DNA of 64,000 bases from Rhizobium acidisoli (GTDB lineage: Bacteria; Pseudomonadota; Alphaproteobacteria; Rhizobiales; Rhizobiaceae), in NCBI RefSeq assembly GCF_002531755.2, contig NZ_CP035000.1, forward strand, positions 637,881 to 701,880, read 5' to 3'. The position numbers and the translations under genes are program-made. A model generated the notes under the pieces. It was given only the letters and a program-made list of their open reading frames with translations, did no database searches and was not told the DNA's origin. Positions 44,525 to 54,584 of the stretch are shown in pieces; the stretch's first letter is position 1; each line of letters starts with the position of its first letter.

Positions 44525-46468
44525 TCAGCTCGTGAAGGTGAACTGCTGCGGCAGCGCAGGCCCCGGATTGGGCCAGGACCAGCTGTCCGGTTGCTTTTCC
44601 GGCACGTTGCGCAGGTTGTTGCGGATGATGCCGAAGCTTCCGACGGCAAGGCAAACTCCGATGGTCTCGAAACTATCGGCGCAAAGGTCAAAGATCTGCT
44701 TCATGATCGCTCCGCGCTTGTCGAGGTCGGCCGTCGAACGTGCCTCGTCGAAGAGCTTCATCCGCTTCTTCTGGCTTTCCGGCGGTTCCTCGCCGCGTGC
44801 GCCGTTGGAGGTGTACCAAAGCGTCCACGGAATGGCGTAACGCGACCCTTGAGGATGGAAAGCGAAGTAATCACGCGGATCGAGCATTGGATCCAAGCCA
44901 CCGGCCCCTGACCACACCTGCGCGTCGTGAGCGTTTTCATCGCCACGCGTATAGTAAAGCGCCCGCTCCATCGTATTAATCTTCATGTCAATTCCGATTG
45001 CAGCCCAATGAGTTTTGATCAGTTCAAGTGCATCCACTTGATCAGGATTGAGCGTGGGAATCACGTCAACGGCAAAGAACACCGGTTGGCCATCAGCACG
45101 CAGACGGGTTCCATTGCCGTTTTTCTTATCGAATCCGATTTGGTCGAGTAACAAATTAGCCTTCTCGGGCTCATATTCGGTGAACTGCCGCGAAAGTTTC
45201 TCGTAGTGCCAAGGGTGGCCAGGGCGCGGGCCAGTCTGATAAGGTTGGCTTTGCCCGAAGTAGACGATGTCAATGATTTCTTGGCGATTAATACCAAGCG
45301 AGAGCGCTTGACGAAATGACTTGTCAGCGAACATCTTACGCATCGCCGGATCCTTGTGCGTCATGTTCAAATAGATCTGGCACTGTTGGGCTGAAGAGGG
45401 CTCTAGCGTCATCAGACGATAATCACCTTTCTTCATGTTTTGCGACAGGGTAGGCTTGTTGGCCAGTATATTGATGTGTCGTTCTTGAATGTCGATTTTG
45501 CCTGAGATGACATTCAGCATCAGTGACTCGACGTCCTGCGATAGGCCGAAATTTAGTTCATCGATATATGGCAATTGATTGCCCTCGGTATCGATCTGCC
45601 AGAAGTAGGGATTGCGAACCATTAGTACGCGGGTCGCGCCGCCTGTATAGGGTTCTTTGATAATCCATGGATCTAAAGTCGGCCGTTCGGGATTAGCCCA
45701 ACGGGAAGGGATTTCGATATCGCCGCACTTTGCGCGAAATAGATCTGTCCAGCTGTTGGCACCCGAGGCTTTCACGTCCGCGGTAAGATCCGCATTGTAC
45801 TTGGGATGGAACTTACTGCAGTAGTGCTTTGCGAACAGCGTCGGATGTTGGCCGAGCGGCGTAGCGAGGTTTTCGAGATAAAGCGCGTTGGCTGCGGCAA
45901 AAGTAAATCTGACGGTGTAGTCATCGACTTTCTCTACGACAACCGGCGTGCCCGCCACTTGAATCTGAGCAGGCGCTGAGCTGTAGAGTTCTTTGTTTTT
46001 GACAACATCCTCGATCGCGAAGACGACGTCGTCCGCCGTGAAAGGATGCCCATCCGACCATTTTACGCCTCGGAGAAGATGGAAAGTAAACTGCGTGGCG
46101 TCTTCGCTAACCTCCCACTTCTCTGCAAGATTCGGAAGTACGGCGGTAAATTCCATGTTCCACCGAACCAAGCCCTGATTGCCCACCATACGCAGAATGC
46201 CGTTGTGGTCCGACGAACCGCGTAGGCCCCGTCGAAGGGTGCCTCCGTAAGTTCCAATTTTTTCCCACGGCGTCACTACCATCGGGTTCTGCGGGAGGCG
46301 ATCCGCCAGCGCCGGAAGCTTTCCTTCTTTCACCAGCGCCGTGAGCTGCGGCGCCTCCTTAGCCTCGGCCGCCTCAGCCGTACCCGCTGTTATGGATAAA
46401 GCGACAACTCCGCCTACTCCCGCTAGAAACTCACGGCGGCTCATCTTAATCTCAGAAGCATCGTCCAT
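44525..46468 (-). CDS. Family 5 extracellular solute-binding protein, Tat-exported
   Basis: A 647-residue binding protein of the DppA/OppA class. The signal peptide carries a twin-arginine motif (MSRREFLAGVGG) followed by a hydrophobic stretch ending TAEAAEA. Family marks are WEVSEDATQFTFHLLRGVKWSDGHPFTADDVVFA and RQALSLGINRQEIID. Long Tat-dependent members of this family often serve oligosaccharides rather than peptides, so the ligand is open. The ATG at 46468 has a strong ggaggag site nine bases upstream; the frame extends further upstream without meaning. Confidence 0.92.
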   Translation of the reverse strand: MDDASEIKMSRREFLAGVGGVVALSITAGTAEAAEAKEAPQLTALVKEGKLPALADRLPQNPMVVTPWEKIGTYGGTLRRGLRGSSDHNGILRMVGNQGLVRWNMEFTAVLPNLAEKWEVSEDATQFTFHLLRGVKWSDGHPFTADDVVFAIEDVVKNKELYSSAPAQIQVAGTPVVVEKVDDYTVRFTFAAANALYLENLATPLGQHPTLFAKHYCSKFHPKYNADLTADVKASGANSWTDLFRAKCGDIEIPSRWANPERPTLDPWIIKEPYTGGATRVLMVRNPYFWQIDTEGNQLPYIDELNFGLSQDVESLMLNVISGKIDIQERHINILANKPTLSQNMKKGDYRLMTLEPSSAQQCQIYLNMTHKDPAMRKMFADKSFRQALSLGINRQEIIDIVYFGQSQPYQTGPRPGHPWHYEKLSRQFTEYEPEKANLLLDQIGFDKKNGNGTRLRADGQPVFFAVDVIPTLNPDQVDALELIKTHWAAIGIDMKINTMERALYYTRGDENAHDAQVWSGAGGLDPMLDPRDYFAFHPQGSRYAIPWTLWYTSNGARGEEPPESQKKRMKLFDEARSTADLDKRGAIMKQIFDLCADSFETIGVCLAVGSFGIIRNNLRNVPEKQPDSWSWPNPGPALPQQFTFTS

Positions 46469-47061
46469 ATTTTTGGTCTCCTCCGAACCATACATTATCG
46501 CAGAACGCGCCTGAACCTCGTTTGCCGAGGCTTGATCTTTCGCGTCTACACATTGATGCCAACGATACCGGGATTTCAATTTATTACAAGTAGGTACATC
46601 TTTATACATGTAGAAAGTCTTTTTGCTCCTTGGAGCAGAGATTAAAAGCTAGAGTTGGCCGGCTCACTTTTTTGAGGCACGCGGTCGTTGCCGCACAGGC
46701 GTTGCCGATCAGAACGGCTCAACGGGATGTGACCATTGCCGACAGGTGAGGCGACGTCTGCGGATGGATTATAGAAACAAATCCGCGAATTTTGTGGAGC
46801 GCAGCGATAGTTCCGTTGCGTGCTCTATTTCAAGGGGCGGCGATCCGAGACCTTACTCGTGACTCAAGCTGGGCCCGGCCGCCGCCGCTCATTTGCGCCT
46901 TGAGCAGATGTCGCAGGCGCCGACCGGGCGGTCGGCGGCGGCAATCACATGCAGTTTTCTCGCCTCGTGAAGGTTCCTAGTCAAACTGCTCTCACAGATG
47001 GATTCCCGTCACACATCTTGGAAATACTCATGTCCTGCTGGGAGACTGCGATGCCTTGAGG
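46469..47061. other. Control region upstream of the peptide/oligosaccharide importer
   Basis: No gene is supported in these 590 bases. An inverted repeat tacat-n8-atgta at 46595-46612, within an AT-rich stretch about 125 bases before the binding-protein start, is a candidate operator for the GntR protein encoded at 47062. The right half is GC-rich with no recognisable coding frame and contains the region after the GntR stop. Confidence 0.45.
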
Positions 47062-47826
47062 TTAGATACCTTCAAACATACGTTGGCGAGCGCTGACAAT
47101 ATGCCGCTCCATGGCTAGGCGCGCGCGCTCAGGATCCCGAGCCCGTATAGCTTCATAAATTTGATCATGCTCCGACTGAACCGCTCTCAGGCGGTCGGGT
47201 GCCCGCAAGAGACTGAGTTGGCGCGTAACGTTCATGCCTGTCGTGATGTGGGAAGCTAGCGAAGCCTGGATCGAAATATAGTAGGAATTTCGCGTGGCTT
47301 TGGCCACGGCCTCATGAAAAAGACGGTCCTCCTCAATTCCCAGCGTACCTGTTTTGACACATTGCTCCAGGGATGCCAGAGCTGCGGCGATGAGCGCCAG
47401 ATCCTCATCCTGCCAGCGCTCCGCGGCAAGCGCTGCGGCTGCAGCCTCGTGTCCGGCGCGAAACTCGAAGCAGCGCTGAACATCGGCGAGAGAGCTCACT
47501 TGCGCAAAACGAAGCACGGCAACATCGGGCTTGCGGATGGCGTAGGAGCCGGAGCCCTGGCGCGAAACGATAACCGCGTCTTCTCTGAGACGCCCAAGCG
47601 CCTCTCTAACGACGGTTCGGGAAACGGCAAACCTAGCCGCCAGTTCCGACTCTGAGGGCAGCTTGCTATTCAACAAAAGATCGCCGCGGGCGATCAGCGT
47701 CACAATGCCATCGTACACCACGTCGCTGAGGCGTCCGGGTGTTCCGGATTCGGTCAGTTCAATATCGACACTCCTGTTACTGGCAATTTTTCCCGCCCCA
47801 CTCTCAGAAAATATGGTTTCCTTCAT
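47062..47826 (-). CDS. GntR-family (FadR-type) regulator
   Basis: A 254-residue regulator. Residues about 30-100 form the winged helix (SKLPSESELAARFAVSRTVVREALGRLREDAVI), with RQGSGSYAI as the wing; residues 115-245 form the FCD domain (FEFRAGHEAAAAALAA, DRLFHEAVAKATRN, EHDQIYEAIRARD). It faces away from the enolase-superfamily gene at 48251 and lies behind the importer on its left, so it could serve either. The ATG at 47826 was chosen over a weak upstream GTG frame. It resembles the GntR protein at 63038 in length and layout. Confidence 0.9.
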   Translation of the reverse strand: MKETIFSESGAGKIASNRSVDIELTESGTPGRLSDVVYDGIVTLIARGDLLLNSKLPSESELAARFAVSRTVVREALGRLREDAVIVSRQGSGSYAIRKPDVAVLRFAQVSSLADVQRCFEFRAGHEAAAAALAAERWQDEDLALIAAALASLEQCVKTGTLGIEEDRLFHEAVAKATRNSYYISIQASLASHITTGMNVTRQLSLLRAPDRLRAVQSEHDQIYEAIRARDPERARLAMERHIVSARQRMFEGI

Positions 47827-48002
47827 GCACGTTTCATCCTTTTCCCAGCGTGCCACAGAACGATAGTTCCCTTATCGTAAGACACGCCACCATTACCATT
47901 GATAGCCGGGCGTCTGGGACTCGCTCCGACCCGTCATTGTACAGCGACTAAAACCCCTTGGACTGCCATCTTATCACAAACTAAATCACTCGTCTATTCC
48001 TG

Positions 48003-48031
48003 TTGACACTTGTCTGTAGCTGTCATAACTA
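48003..48031 (+). promoter_or_regulatory. Candidate sigma-70-type promoter before the enolase-superfamily gene
   Basis: A consensus -35 box ttgaca (48003-48008) is followed after 17 bases by taacta (48026-48031), an acceptable but weak -10. The -35 overlaps an inverted repeat tgaca-n12-tgtca (48004-48025), a natural place for a GntR operator. The ATG of the gene lies about 220 bases downstream, so the leader is long. The remaining intergenic bases from 47827 hold no supported gene. Confidence 0.45.
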
Positions 48032-48250
48032 ATACGGGGAAGCAGAACAGTCTCACGAGTTTAGCCGCAGCTATGACCATTGTGGGGGTCCGTCTTGGCG
48101 AACAAAAGAGCCGGCGAAGTTAGTCGGGCAACAGCACCTAGGCACAGCCGTGTCCCTGCGTGGTTGGCCTCAGCGAAAGGCAAAATAAGGATGCCGAAGC
48201 TCTCACTTCGGTACCCTGATCCGTTGCGCATTATTTAGAAGGGCAGTCGC

Positions 48251-49480
48251 ATGAAGATTACCGATATCAGAACCTACCTCATGCAAGTGGGGCCACGACC
48301 GGGCCTGCCAGGGCAGACCTCCGCCGGCGCCGCGGGCGAAGCAGATTTCCGCGGCTCGCGAAACTGGCTCTTTGTCAAGGTCGAGACAGACGAAGGTATT
48401 TACGGGATCGGGGAATGCTCCGGCTGGCCGAGGGTCGTCGAGGCTGCCGTGAAAGACTATCGTGCGATCCTCATCGGCGAGGATCCGCGCGATATCGACA
48501 GGCTTTGGAGCCGGATGTTTGTCTCCTCCATGGGGCACGGTACTCTTGGAACGGTCGGAGGGGGAGCGCTGACCGGTATTGAAATGGCGTTGTGGGATAT
48601 CAAGGGCAAGGCTCTCAATCAGCCGATCTGGAACCTGCTCGGCGGCCGTTTCAGGGACCGGATCAAGGTTTACGGGCATGCCAAGACACCGGACCGGGCG
48701 CGCGAGCTGTTGGAAAGAGGCTATAAAAGCGTCAAGGTCGGATTCACCGGTGCCGTCGACCTCGACAAGGTTGCGAACATCCGCGACACGATCGGCCCTG
48801 ATGTCGACTTGATGGTGGACGCGCATGGCCCTTCGTGGATGACAACAAAGGACGCGATATTGGTCGGTCGAGCGCTTGAGCCGCTGGACCTCCTTTTCCT
48901 CGAAGATCCGGTTGCTCCAGAAAACCTCGATGCGCTCGAACGGATCCGCGATGCCATTGACGTTCCTCTGGCCGCCGGGGAGCGCGTGAGCAACATCTGG
49001 GGGATCCGGCAATATATCGAGCGAGATCTCGTCGACGTGATCCAGCCCGACACCGGGCGCGCTGGGGGAATAACCCAGATGCGCAAAATGGCTGCCATGG
49101 CTGAAGCCCACTACATTACGGTTGCTCCCCACTCTGGCTCGCTTGGTCCCGTCGCCGAATTCGCAGCACTTCATGTCATGGCGACAATTCCAAATGCGCT
49201 GATGCTCGAGCGTGTCGAATTTGACTGGTCGGGTCGCTACGATGTCGTGACGCCGGTTCTGAAAGTTGAGGATGGTCATCTGCCGGTCCCCGACGCTCCA
49301 GGCCTTGGCGTTGAGCTGGTCGAGGAAGAAATCGAAAAATATCCCAGCAACCGCAACGTCGGAGACATGCCTGCCGATGATGGGCGGGCTTACGAGCCCG
49401 GCACGCTTACCGAATGCGTCTATTTCCAGACCCGACTGCGGCGCCGCGCGCGGCTTCGCTTGGCAAAAACCTCGCAATGA
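48251..49480 (+). CDS. Enolase-superfamily acid-sugar dehydratase (MR/MLE family)
   Basis: A 409-residue enzyme with the capping domain at residues 1-125 and a TIM barrel after it. Metal ligands are Asp190 (LMVDAHG), Glu218 (FLEDPV) and Glu244 (AAGERV). The catalytic dyad is His294 (VAPHSG) with Asp267 (IQPDTGR), as in the mandelate-racemase subgroup, and His192 follows the first ligand as in D-galactonate dehydratases. It most likely removes water from a hexonate or similar acid sugar. Next on the strand are a D-2-hydroxyacid dehydrogenase and a Dpp-like importer. A 10-bp hairpin follows the gene. Confidence 0.88.
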   Translation: MKITDIRTYLMQVGPRPGLPGQTSAGAAGEADFRGSRNWLFVKVETDEGIYGIGECSGWPRVVEAAVKDYRAILIGEDPRDIDRLWSRMFVSSMGHGTLGTVGGGALTGIEMALWDIKGKALNQPIWNLLGGRFRDRIKVYGHAKTPDRARELLERGYKSVKVGFTGAVDLDKVANIRDTIGPDVDLMVDAHGPSWMTTKDAILVGRALEPLDLLFLEDPVAPENLDALERIRDAIDVPLAAGERVSNIWGIRQYIERDLVDVIQPDTGRAGGITQMRKMAAMAEAHYITVAPHSGSLGPVAEFAALHVMATIPNALMLERVEFDWSGRYDVVTPVLKVEDGHLPVPDAPGLGVELVEEEIEKYPSNRNVGDMPADDGRAYEPGTLTECVYFQTRLRRRARLRLAKTSQ

Positions 49481-49514
49481 CCACCCAGTCGCACGGACTC
49501 CGCTGAAAAAGTAT

Positions 49515-49540
49515 GGCGCCACGTGGTCGAACGTGGCGCC
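49515..49540 (+). terminator. Hairpin after the dehydratase gene
   Basis: Ten-base perfect arms ggcgccacgt (49515-49524) and acgtggcgcc (49531-49540) around a six-base loop, 34 bases after the stop codon. The stem is very stable, but only tcacac follows, so Rho-independent termination would be imperfect. Confidence 0.65.
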
Positions 49541-50020
49541 TCACACGGCGACGAAATTGCCGGCGGCCGGAGAACCGTGTTCAACGGACCGCAGACCCTG
49601 CTTGGCCACGGCCAGCCACCTTCTCGATTGAAGCGTGTCGTCAGTCGACAATCGAGCGAGATCGCTGATCAGCGTTTTCGTTGCGCCTGGGGTTGCAGCA
49701 CCACTTGATCTTCCGCGTCATCTCCAAGCCGGCCATAGCCGCACACCCCGACGCCGAGCCTTTGCCAGACAACCCGCAGATGAGATGACGCTCACTTTAC
49801 AAATTGTCCTCACTGCAATGGCGGAATGTCGGCACAGCAAGCCAGACGTAACGCCCACATCATTGTAAATTAACGACAAAATCCAATGTCGCTGATTTTT
49901 AATGCCGTACCAACTTGTCACTACTTGCATTTTTTTGTTTATTCGATACATTCAAAGAAACATTTGTGGCCCACGCGACCTGCTGCGCGTCGCGGTGCCC
50001 GGCTCAATTTCGGAGGAAAC
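49541..50020. other. Intergenic stretch before the dehydrogenase gene
   Basis: No coding frame here has family resemblance or a ribosome-binding site. The last 160 bases are distinctly AT-rich (around tttttaatgccgtacc and catttttttgtttattcg) and probably hold the promoter of the dehydrogenase-importer operon. The ribosome-binding site cggaggaaac lies at 50011-50020. Confidence 0.45.
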
Positions 50021-51049
50021 ATGGCGCAATCCCTCGCATCCGCAACGCATAACGGACAAACAGCTATCAATGCCGTTCTGGCAACTGTTCCCTATCAGCC
50101 TGATGAGCTTGCCCTGCTTCGGGCGCAAGTGGCGCCCGCGCAATTCATTCATTGCTCTTCAACGGACGAGAAGGGCATCGCAGACGCGCTGAAATTTGTG
50201 GATGTAGCGATTATATCGGGAGACCTTGACGACCGATATCTTGCGGCGCCGGCCTTGAAATGGGTGCATTGCGACCATTCCGGGTTGACGCGATCGGCTC
50301 GGCCGGAAGTGTTTCAGAAGGGATTGCTCGTGACCGGATCCGCCGGCCGGTCGGCCGCAGCGCTGGCGCAGCACGCCTTTTATTTCGCGTTGGCTTTGAC
50401 CTATGACGCAAGACAACTCATGGAGAAACAGGCGGCCCACGCCTGGCGCGGCATTCCGGGGTATGAGCAGAAGCTTGGACTGGCCGGCAAGACACTCGGT
50501 ATCGTCGGCTTTGGTCAGACGGGTGTCGAGATGGCCGCTCTCGGCAAAGCATTCCAGATGAGGGTTATTGCGCTCAACCGCAGCGCCATCGCTGCGCCTG
50601 CAAATGTCGACCTGATGCTGAGCTCTGAACGCGGCGACACCATCGACCCGCTGATCGAGCAGGCTGACGTCATCATGCTGGCGACCCAGCTTACCGATGT
50701 GACGTACCACATGTTCTCCGCGCCGCAGTTTGCCAGAATGAAGCCGTCGGCCTTCATCATCAATATGGCGCGCGGCCAGGTGATTGACGAACAGGCGCTG
50801 ATCCAGGCTCTTCGCTCCGGCGAGATCGCGGGCGCTGGATTGGACGTCTTCGCGAAAGAACCCTTGCCCGCGGATTCTCCGCTCTGGGACCTATCGAATG
50901 TGCTGGTCACGCCTCACATGACGCCGGGTTTGCCAGACAAGCGGCAGCGGTCGATCCAGATGATTACCGAGAATATCGCTCGCTACCGCGAAGGCCGGCC
51001 CATGCTCAATGCGCTTTCCGAAAAGGATGTTTTCACACCGAAGTCTTGA
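50021..51049 (+). CDS. D-2-hydroxyacid dehydrogenase
   Basis: A 342-residue NAD(P)-dependent enzyme interconverting a 2-oxoacid and the D-2-hydroxyacid. The nucleotide motif is GIVGFGQTG, the substrate arginine sits in NMARGQVID, the glutamate in DVFAKEPLP and the acid-base histidine in VTPHMTPG, all in canonical order. The ATG at 50021 follows a ggagg site directly, whereas the frame open upstream is AT-rich and not coding. Coupled to the dehydratase it could reduce or oxidise the product of acid-sugar breakdown. Confidence 0.9.
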   Translation: MAQSLASATHNGQTAINAVLATVPYQPDELALLRAQVAPAQFIHCSSTDEKGIADALKFVDVAIISGDLDDRYLAAPALKWVHCDHSGLTRSARPEVFQKGLLVTGSAGRSAAALAQHAFYFALALTYDARQLMEKQAAHAWRGIPGYEQKLGLAGKTLGIVGFGQTGVEMAALGKAFQMRVIALNRSAIAAPANVDLMLSSERGDTIDPLIEQADVIMLATQLTDVTYHMFSAPQFARMKPSAFIINMARGQVIDEQALIQALRSGEIAGAGLDVFAKEPLPADSPLWDLSNVLVTPHMTPGLPDKRQRSIQMITENIARYREGRPMLNALSEKDVFTPKS

Positions 51050-51119
51050 GCTTCGCCGATGCGCAAGCCGCGGCAGCTTGAGCGCCGGCGGTCAATTTGT
51101 CTTAAACAGGGAGGATGAA

Positions 51120-52658
51120 ATGAAATTAGGTATTTTGTGGAGTGCGGTTGCGATCGCAAGCGCGGCGACCATGCTCGGCGGCACTCCGGCGCGAGCCGAG
51201 AAATCCGACAAGGCAATTACCGTTGTTCTGGCCGTCGAGCTGGACTCGCTCGATCCTTGCGACACGCAGCCGGCGCAGAACGCAAACGTCGTGCGGGGCA
51301 ATGTATTCGAGTCGCTTACGCGCGTGAGCCCGGTGAATGGCAAGGTAGAGCCACTTCTTGCCGACTCCTGGAAACAGACCAGCGACAAGACTTGGGAGTT
51401 CAAGCTCAAGAAAGGCGTGAAATTCCATGACGGAACCGACTTCAATGCGGCGGCCGCAGCTGCAAACATCATGCGCACCCAGGGCGGCTCCAACTTCCCC
51501 GGCCTCGCCTGCCTGAACAGCGGGCAGATTCCGACACCCGTCACTGCCGAGGCTGTTGACGACCTGACGCTCAACGTGACAACCACCGTTGTCGATCCGA
51601 TCCTTCCCCTGCGGCTTTCCTACGTTGATATCGGCGACCTTGTCAGCCAGACGAAGCCGGACAAGGTTCTCAATCCCGTCGGCACCGGGCCCTACAAGTT
51701 CGTCAGCAGGAAACAGGGCGACGCGGTAAAGCTGACGCGGTTTGACGGTTATTGGGGGACCGCGCCGCAGATCAAGGACGTGACCTACATCGTCCGCAAG
51801 GAAGCCTCCGTCAGAGCAAGCATGGTCGAAACCGGAGAAGCCCAGATTGCGCTGAGCATCCAGGCTCAGGACGCGACAGACGATGACCGCACCGTCACTT
51901 TCAAAGACAACCGTATTTTCGTGATGCGTCCGATGACCTTCAAGGAGCCGTTCAAGGACCCACGGGTCCGCCAGGCGCTTTCCTACGCCATCGACCGCGA
52001 CACCATCGTGCCCGCGATCCTGGGCATCACCGGGGCTCCTTATTACCAGATGCTGGGTCCGCAGGTGAATGCCTACCTTCCCGACTACGACTCCGCAGGC
52101 GCCATGAAATACGATCCGGCGAAAGCCAAGGAATTGATCGCTGCCGCCAAGGCCGATGGGCATGCCGTCGACACGCCCTTCGATATCGTTACGCGACCGG
52201 ATATCCTGCCCGACGGCGGTGAACTCGTGCAGGCTATCGCGCAGAATCTTCGCGAAGTCGGCCTGCAGGCAAACATCAAAAGTATGGAAAACACCGCCTG
52301 GCGCGAGTTTCTTCGTCAACCCTTCCCACCGGAGCAGCCGCCGACATTGCAGATGATCTCGCATGACAATACGTCCGGCGATGCAAGCTTCAGCTTCCCG
52401 AAATACATTACCTGCAAGGGAATTAACTCTGCGATCTGCAATCCAGAGATCGACAAACTTGTCGCTGCCGCCGACGTCGCAGCCGGTGACGAGCGTGACC
52501 AACTTTACCGCAAAGCGGCCGAGATCCTCTACAAGGACGGCGGCTTCATCGGAATTGCCGAGCAAATCCGTCTGATCATGCTCGGCGAGGGTGTAAACTA
52601 CAAAGCCAATCCGCTCTCGGGACTGGAGGTCCGGATTGCCGACGTCCAACTGAACTGA
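51120..52658 (+). CDS. Family 5 solute-binding protein, Sec-exported
   Basis: A 512-residue DppA-like periplasmic binding protein with a Sec signal peptide ending ARAEK at about residue 27. Mature features are ELDSLDPCDTQPAQNANVVRGNVFESL, WEFKLKKGVKFHDGTDFNAAAAAANI, NPVGTGPYKF and VRQALSYAIDRDTI. Four cysteines in the mature part (near DPCDTQ, LACLNSG, ITCKG and AICNPE) may form disulfides. It is the first gene of a five-gene importer (51120-56292). The ATG follows gggagg. Confidence 0.92.
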   Translation: MKLGILWSAVAIASAATMLGGTPARAEKSDKAITVVLAVELDSLDPCDTQPAQNANVVRGNVFESLTRVSPVNGKVEPLLADSWKQTSDKTWEFKLKKGVKFHDGTDFNAAAAAANIMRTQGGSNFPGLACLNSGQIPTPVTAEAVDDLTLNVTTTVVDPILPLRLSYVDIGDLVSQTKPDKVLNPVGTGPYKFVSRKQGDAVKLTRFDGYWGTAPQIKDVTYIVRKEASVRASMVETGEAQIALSIQAQDATDDDRTVTFKDNRIFVMRPMTFKEPFKDPRVRQALSYAIDRDTIVPAILGITGAPYYQMLGPQVNAYLPDYDSAGAMKYDPAKAKELIAAAKADGHAVDTPFDIVTRPDILPDGGELVQAIAQNLREVGLQANIKSMENTAWREFLRQPFPPEQPPTLQMISHDNTSGDASFSFPKYITCKGINSAICNPEIDKLVAAADVAAGDERDQLYRKAAEILYKDGGFIGIAEQIRLIMLGEGVNYKANPLSGLEVRIADVQLN

Positions 52659-52677
52659 GAGATTTGCCAATCCGCGG

Positions 52678-52694
52678 GAGCCGCTCTGCGGCTC
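52678..52694 (+). terminator. Short hairpin between binding protein and permease genes
   Basis: Arms gagccgc (52678-52684) and gcggctc (52688-52694) with a three-base loop lie 20 bases after the stop and just before the ribosome-binding site of the permease. It probably acts as an mRNA-stability or attenuation element rather than as a full terminator, because the operon continues. Confidence 0.6.
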
Positions 52695-52707
52695 TCGCAG
52701 CGGAGGA

Positions 52708-53634
52708 ATGTTTGACATGCTCACCTATCTTGGACGGCGCCTGCTCTCGGGATTTATAACGCTCCTTGGCGTTATTATCGTCGTCTTCTTTCTGTCGCGT
52801 CTCACCGGATCGCCGATCGACCTGTTCTTTCCGGAGGGAGCCGAGCCCGCCCAGATCGAGGCTTTCAACCGGGCCTATGGCCTCGACAAGCCTTTGATCG
52901 AGCAATTTGGTATTTTCCTTGTCAACGTCGGCCAAGGGGATTTCGGCACGTCTATCTGGCAACAGCGTCCTGCAATGGAAGCTGCGCTGAGCGAGATGCC
53001 TATGACGCTGGTGCTGGCGTCGATCGCTATGTCGATCTCCATTCTCGTCGCCCTTGTTCTGGGCTCACTTGCGGCCGTCTATCGATTTCGGGCGATCGAC
53101 CGCATTGTCACCATCCTTTCCCTGATGACGAGCAGCATGCCGCATTTCTGGTTCGCGCTCGTCGGCATCTTGATCTTCGCCGTACAGTTACGGCTTCTTC
53201 CAACCTCAGGCAGCAATAGCTGGATGTCCTGGATTCTGCCGGTGGCGACGGTGAGCATTGGCCCGATCGGCGTTCTCACGCAGGTCGTCCGCGGCGCAAT
53301 GATCGACGTGCTGTCGTCAGGATATATCCGGAATGCCCGGGCACGCGGCTTCAGCGGGCGCCGCGTTGTCTACCGACATGCGCTTCGCAACGCCGCACTG
53401 CCTATCATTTCCGTTGCGGGCGATATTGCTGCAGGCATGGTCAACGGCGCAGTGATTGTCAGTGTCGTCTTCGCATTTCCCGGGATCGGGCGGCTTATCG
53501 TCGGCGCAATCCTCAACCGCGATTTTCCCGTGCTGCAGGCGAGCGTGGTCGTTGTCGGCGTATCAATCATTCTGCTTAACCTGCTGATCGACCTGATCTG
53601 CACGGTGGTCGATCCGCGGATCAGACTCACATGA
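52708..53634 (+). CDS. Dpp-like ABC permease (DppB type)
   Basis: A 308-residue inner-membrane permease with the DppB first helix (YLGRRLLSGFITLLGVIIVVFFLSRLTGSPIDLFFPEGA) and LDKPLIEQFGIFLVNVGQGDFGTSI. The docking loop is YIRNARARGFSGRRVVYRHALRNAALP. The end DPRIRLT is typical. Two ATGs (52708 and 52717) follow a ggagga site; the second has the better spacing. It overlaps the next permease by four bases. Confidence 0.93.
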   Translation: MFDMLTYLGRRLLSGFITLLGVIIVVFFLSRLTGSPIDLFFPEGAEPAQIEAFNRAYGLDKPLIEQFGIFLVNVGQGDFGTSIWQQRPAMEAALSEMPMTLVLASIAMSISILVALVLGSLAAVYRFRAIDRIVTILSLMTSSMPHFWFALVGILIFAVQLRLLPTSGSNSWMSWILPVATVSIGPIGVLTQVVRGAMIDVLSSGYIRNARARGFSGRRVVYRHALRNAALPIISVAGDIAAGMVNGAVIVSVVFAFPGIGRLIVGAILNRDFPVLQASVVVVGVSIILLNLLIDLICTVVDPRIRLT

Positions 53635-54584
53635 TGGGAGTAACATCTTTGCTGTCCACTAATCCTTCTGCTGGGACACGGATCAGCCGGTGGCGGTCGT
53701 CGCCTAGGTGGCAGATGTTTGTTTCATCGCCGCTCGCCGTTGCCTCCGCGACATGGCTGTTGTTCGTTCTCGTTCTCGCCTTTGTCGTTGCGCCCCTCGT
53801 CGTCGACGTAGCCAACCATCAGACCATCGGCCTGCGGTTCTTCGCTCCGTTCCAGTTCGACAAGGGATTTGCATTCTTCCTGGGGGCCGATAGCCTCGGG
53901 CGCCCTATCATGCTCCAACTGATCGTCGGAGCGCGCACGTCCGTGCTCATAGCAATCTTTTCCGTCGGCATCTCCGCGACGATCGGCTATGCGATTGGCC
54001 TGATATCCGGCTACTTCGGAGGCTGGGTGGACAATATCCTGCTGCGGATCGCCGATATCATTCATACCGTTCCTTCGCTGCTGATGGCGCTGGTGGTTCT
54101 GTTCGTATTGCAGCCCAGCATCCTGAACCTGGTCATCGTCCTCGGCATCACCCGCATTCCGGTCTATCTCAGAACCAGCCGCACGCAAACCATGGAGGTT
54201 CGCGAGCGGATGTTCGTCGAGGTCGCCAAGGCGATAGGCGCATCCGACTGGCGCATCATCACGCGCGACATAGCGCCGCTCGTTTTTCCGACGATCAGGA
54301 CGCTTGCCATGCTCGAGGTCGCAGCGGTCATTCTATCCGCGGCGAGCCTGACATTCCTGGGGATCGGCTTGCAGCGGCCGGATGTCGATTGGGGCATGAT
54401 GGTTTCGGACGGCAGGGCCTATCTGAAGAGCGCATGGTTTGTCGCCGTCTTCCCTGGCATCGTCATCGTGTTGACCGCCTTGTCGGCAAATATCCTGTCG
54501 AACTGGCTGCGCGCAGTCGAGGATCCTGCTCAAAGCACCCTCTTCTTCCGCGCCCGAAAGAAAAAGAGGAGCAGCAGCCAATGA
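53631..54584 (+). CDS. Dpp-like ABC permease (DppC type)
   Basis: A 317-residue inner-membrane permease. GADSLGRPIMLQLIVGARTSVLIA is the DppC hallmark, and RMFVEVAKAIGASDWRIITRDIAPLVFP the docking loop. A basic tail (FFRARKKKRSSSQ) ends the chain. The first hydrophobic segment starts at about residue 32. It starts at ATGA overlapping the previous stop and its own stop overlaps the ATPase start, so three genes are translationally coupled. Confidence 0.93.
   Translation: MMGVTSLLSTNPSAGTRISRWRSSPRWQMFVSSPLAVASATWLLFVLVLAFVVAPLVVDVANHQTIGLRFFAPFQFDKGFAFFLGADSLGRPIMLQLIVGARTSVLIAIFSVGISATIGYAIGLISGYFGGWVDNILLRIADIIHTVPSLLMALVVLFVLQPSILNLVIVLGITRIPVYLRTSRTQTMEVRERMFVEVAKAIGASDWRIITRDIAPLVFPTIRTLAMLEVAAVILSAASLTFLGIGLQRPDVDWGMMVSDGRAYLKSAWFVAVFPGIVIVLTALSANILSNWLRAVEDPAQSTLFFRARKKKRSSSQ

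Noticed and set aside
49635..49868. 77-codon plus-strand ORF before the hydroxyacid dehydrogenase
   Set aside because: No ribosome-binding site, no family resemblance and a composition like random intergenic sequence.
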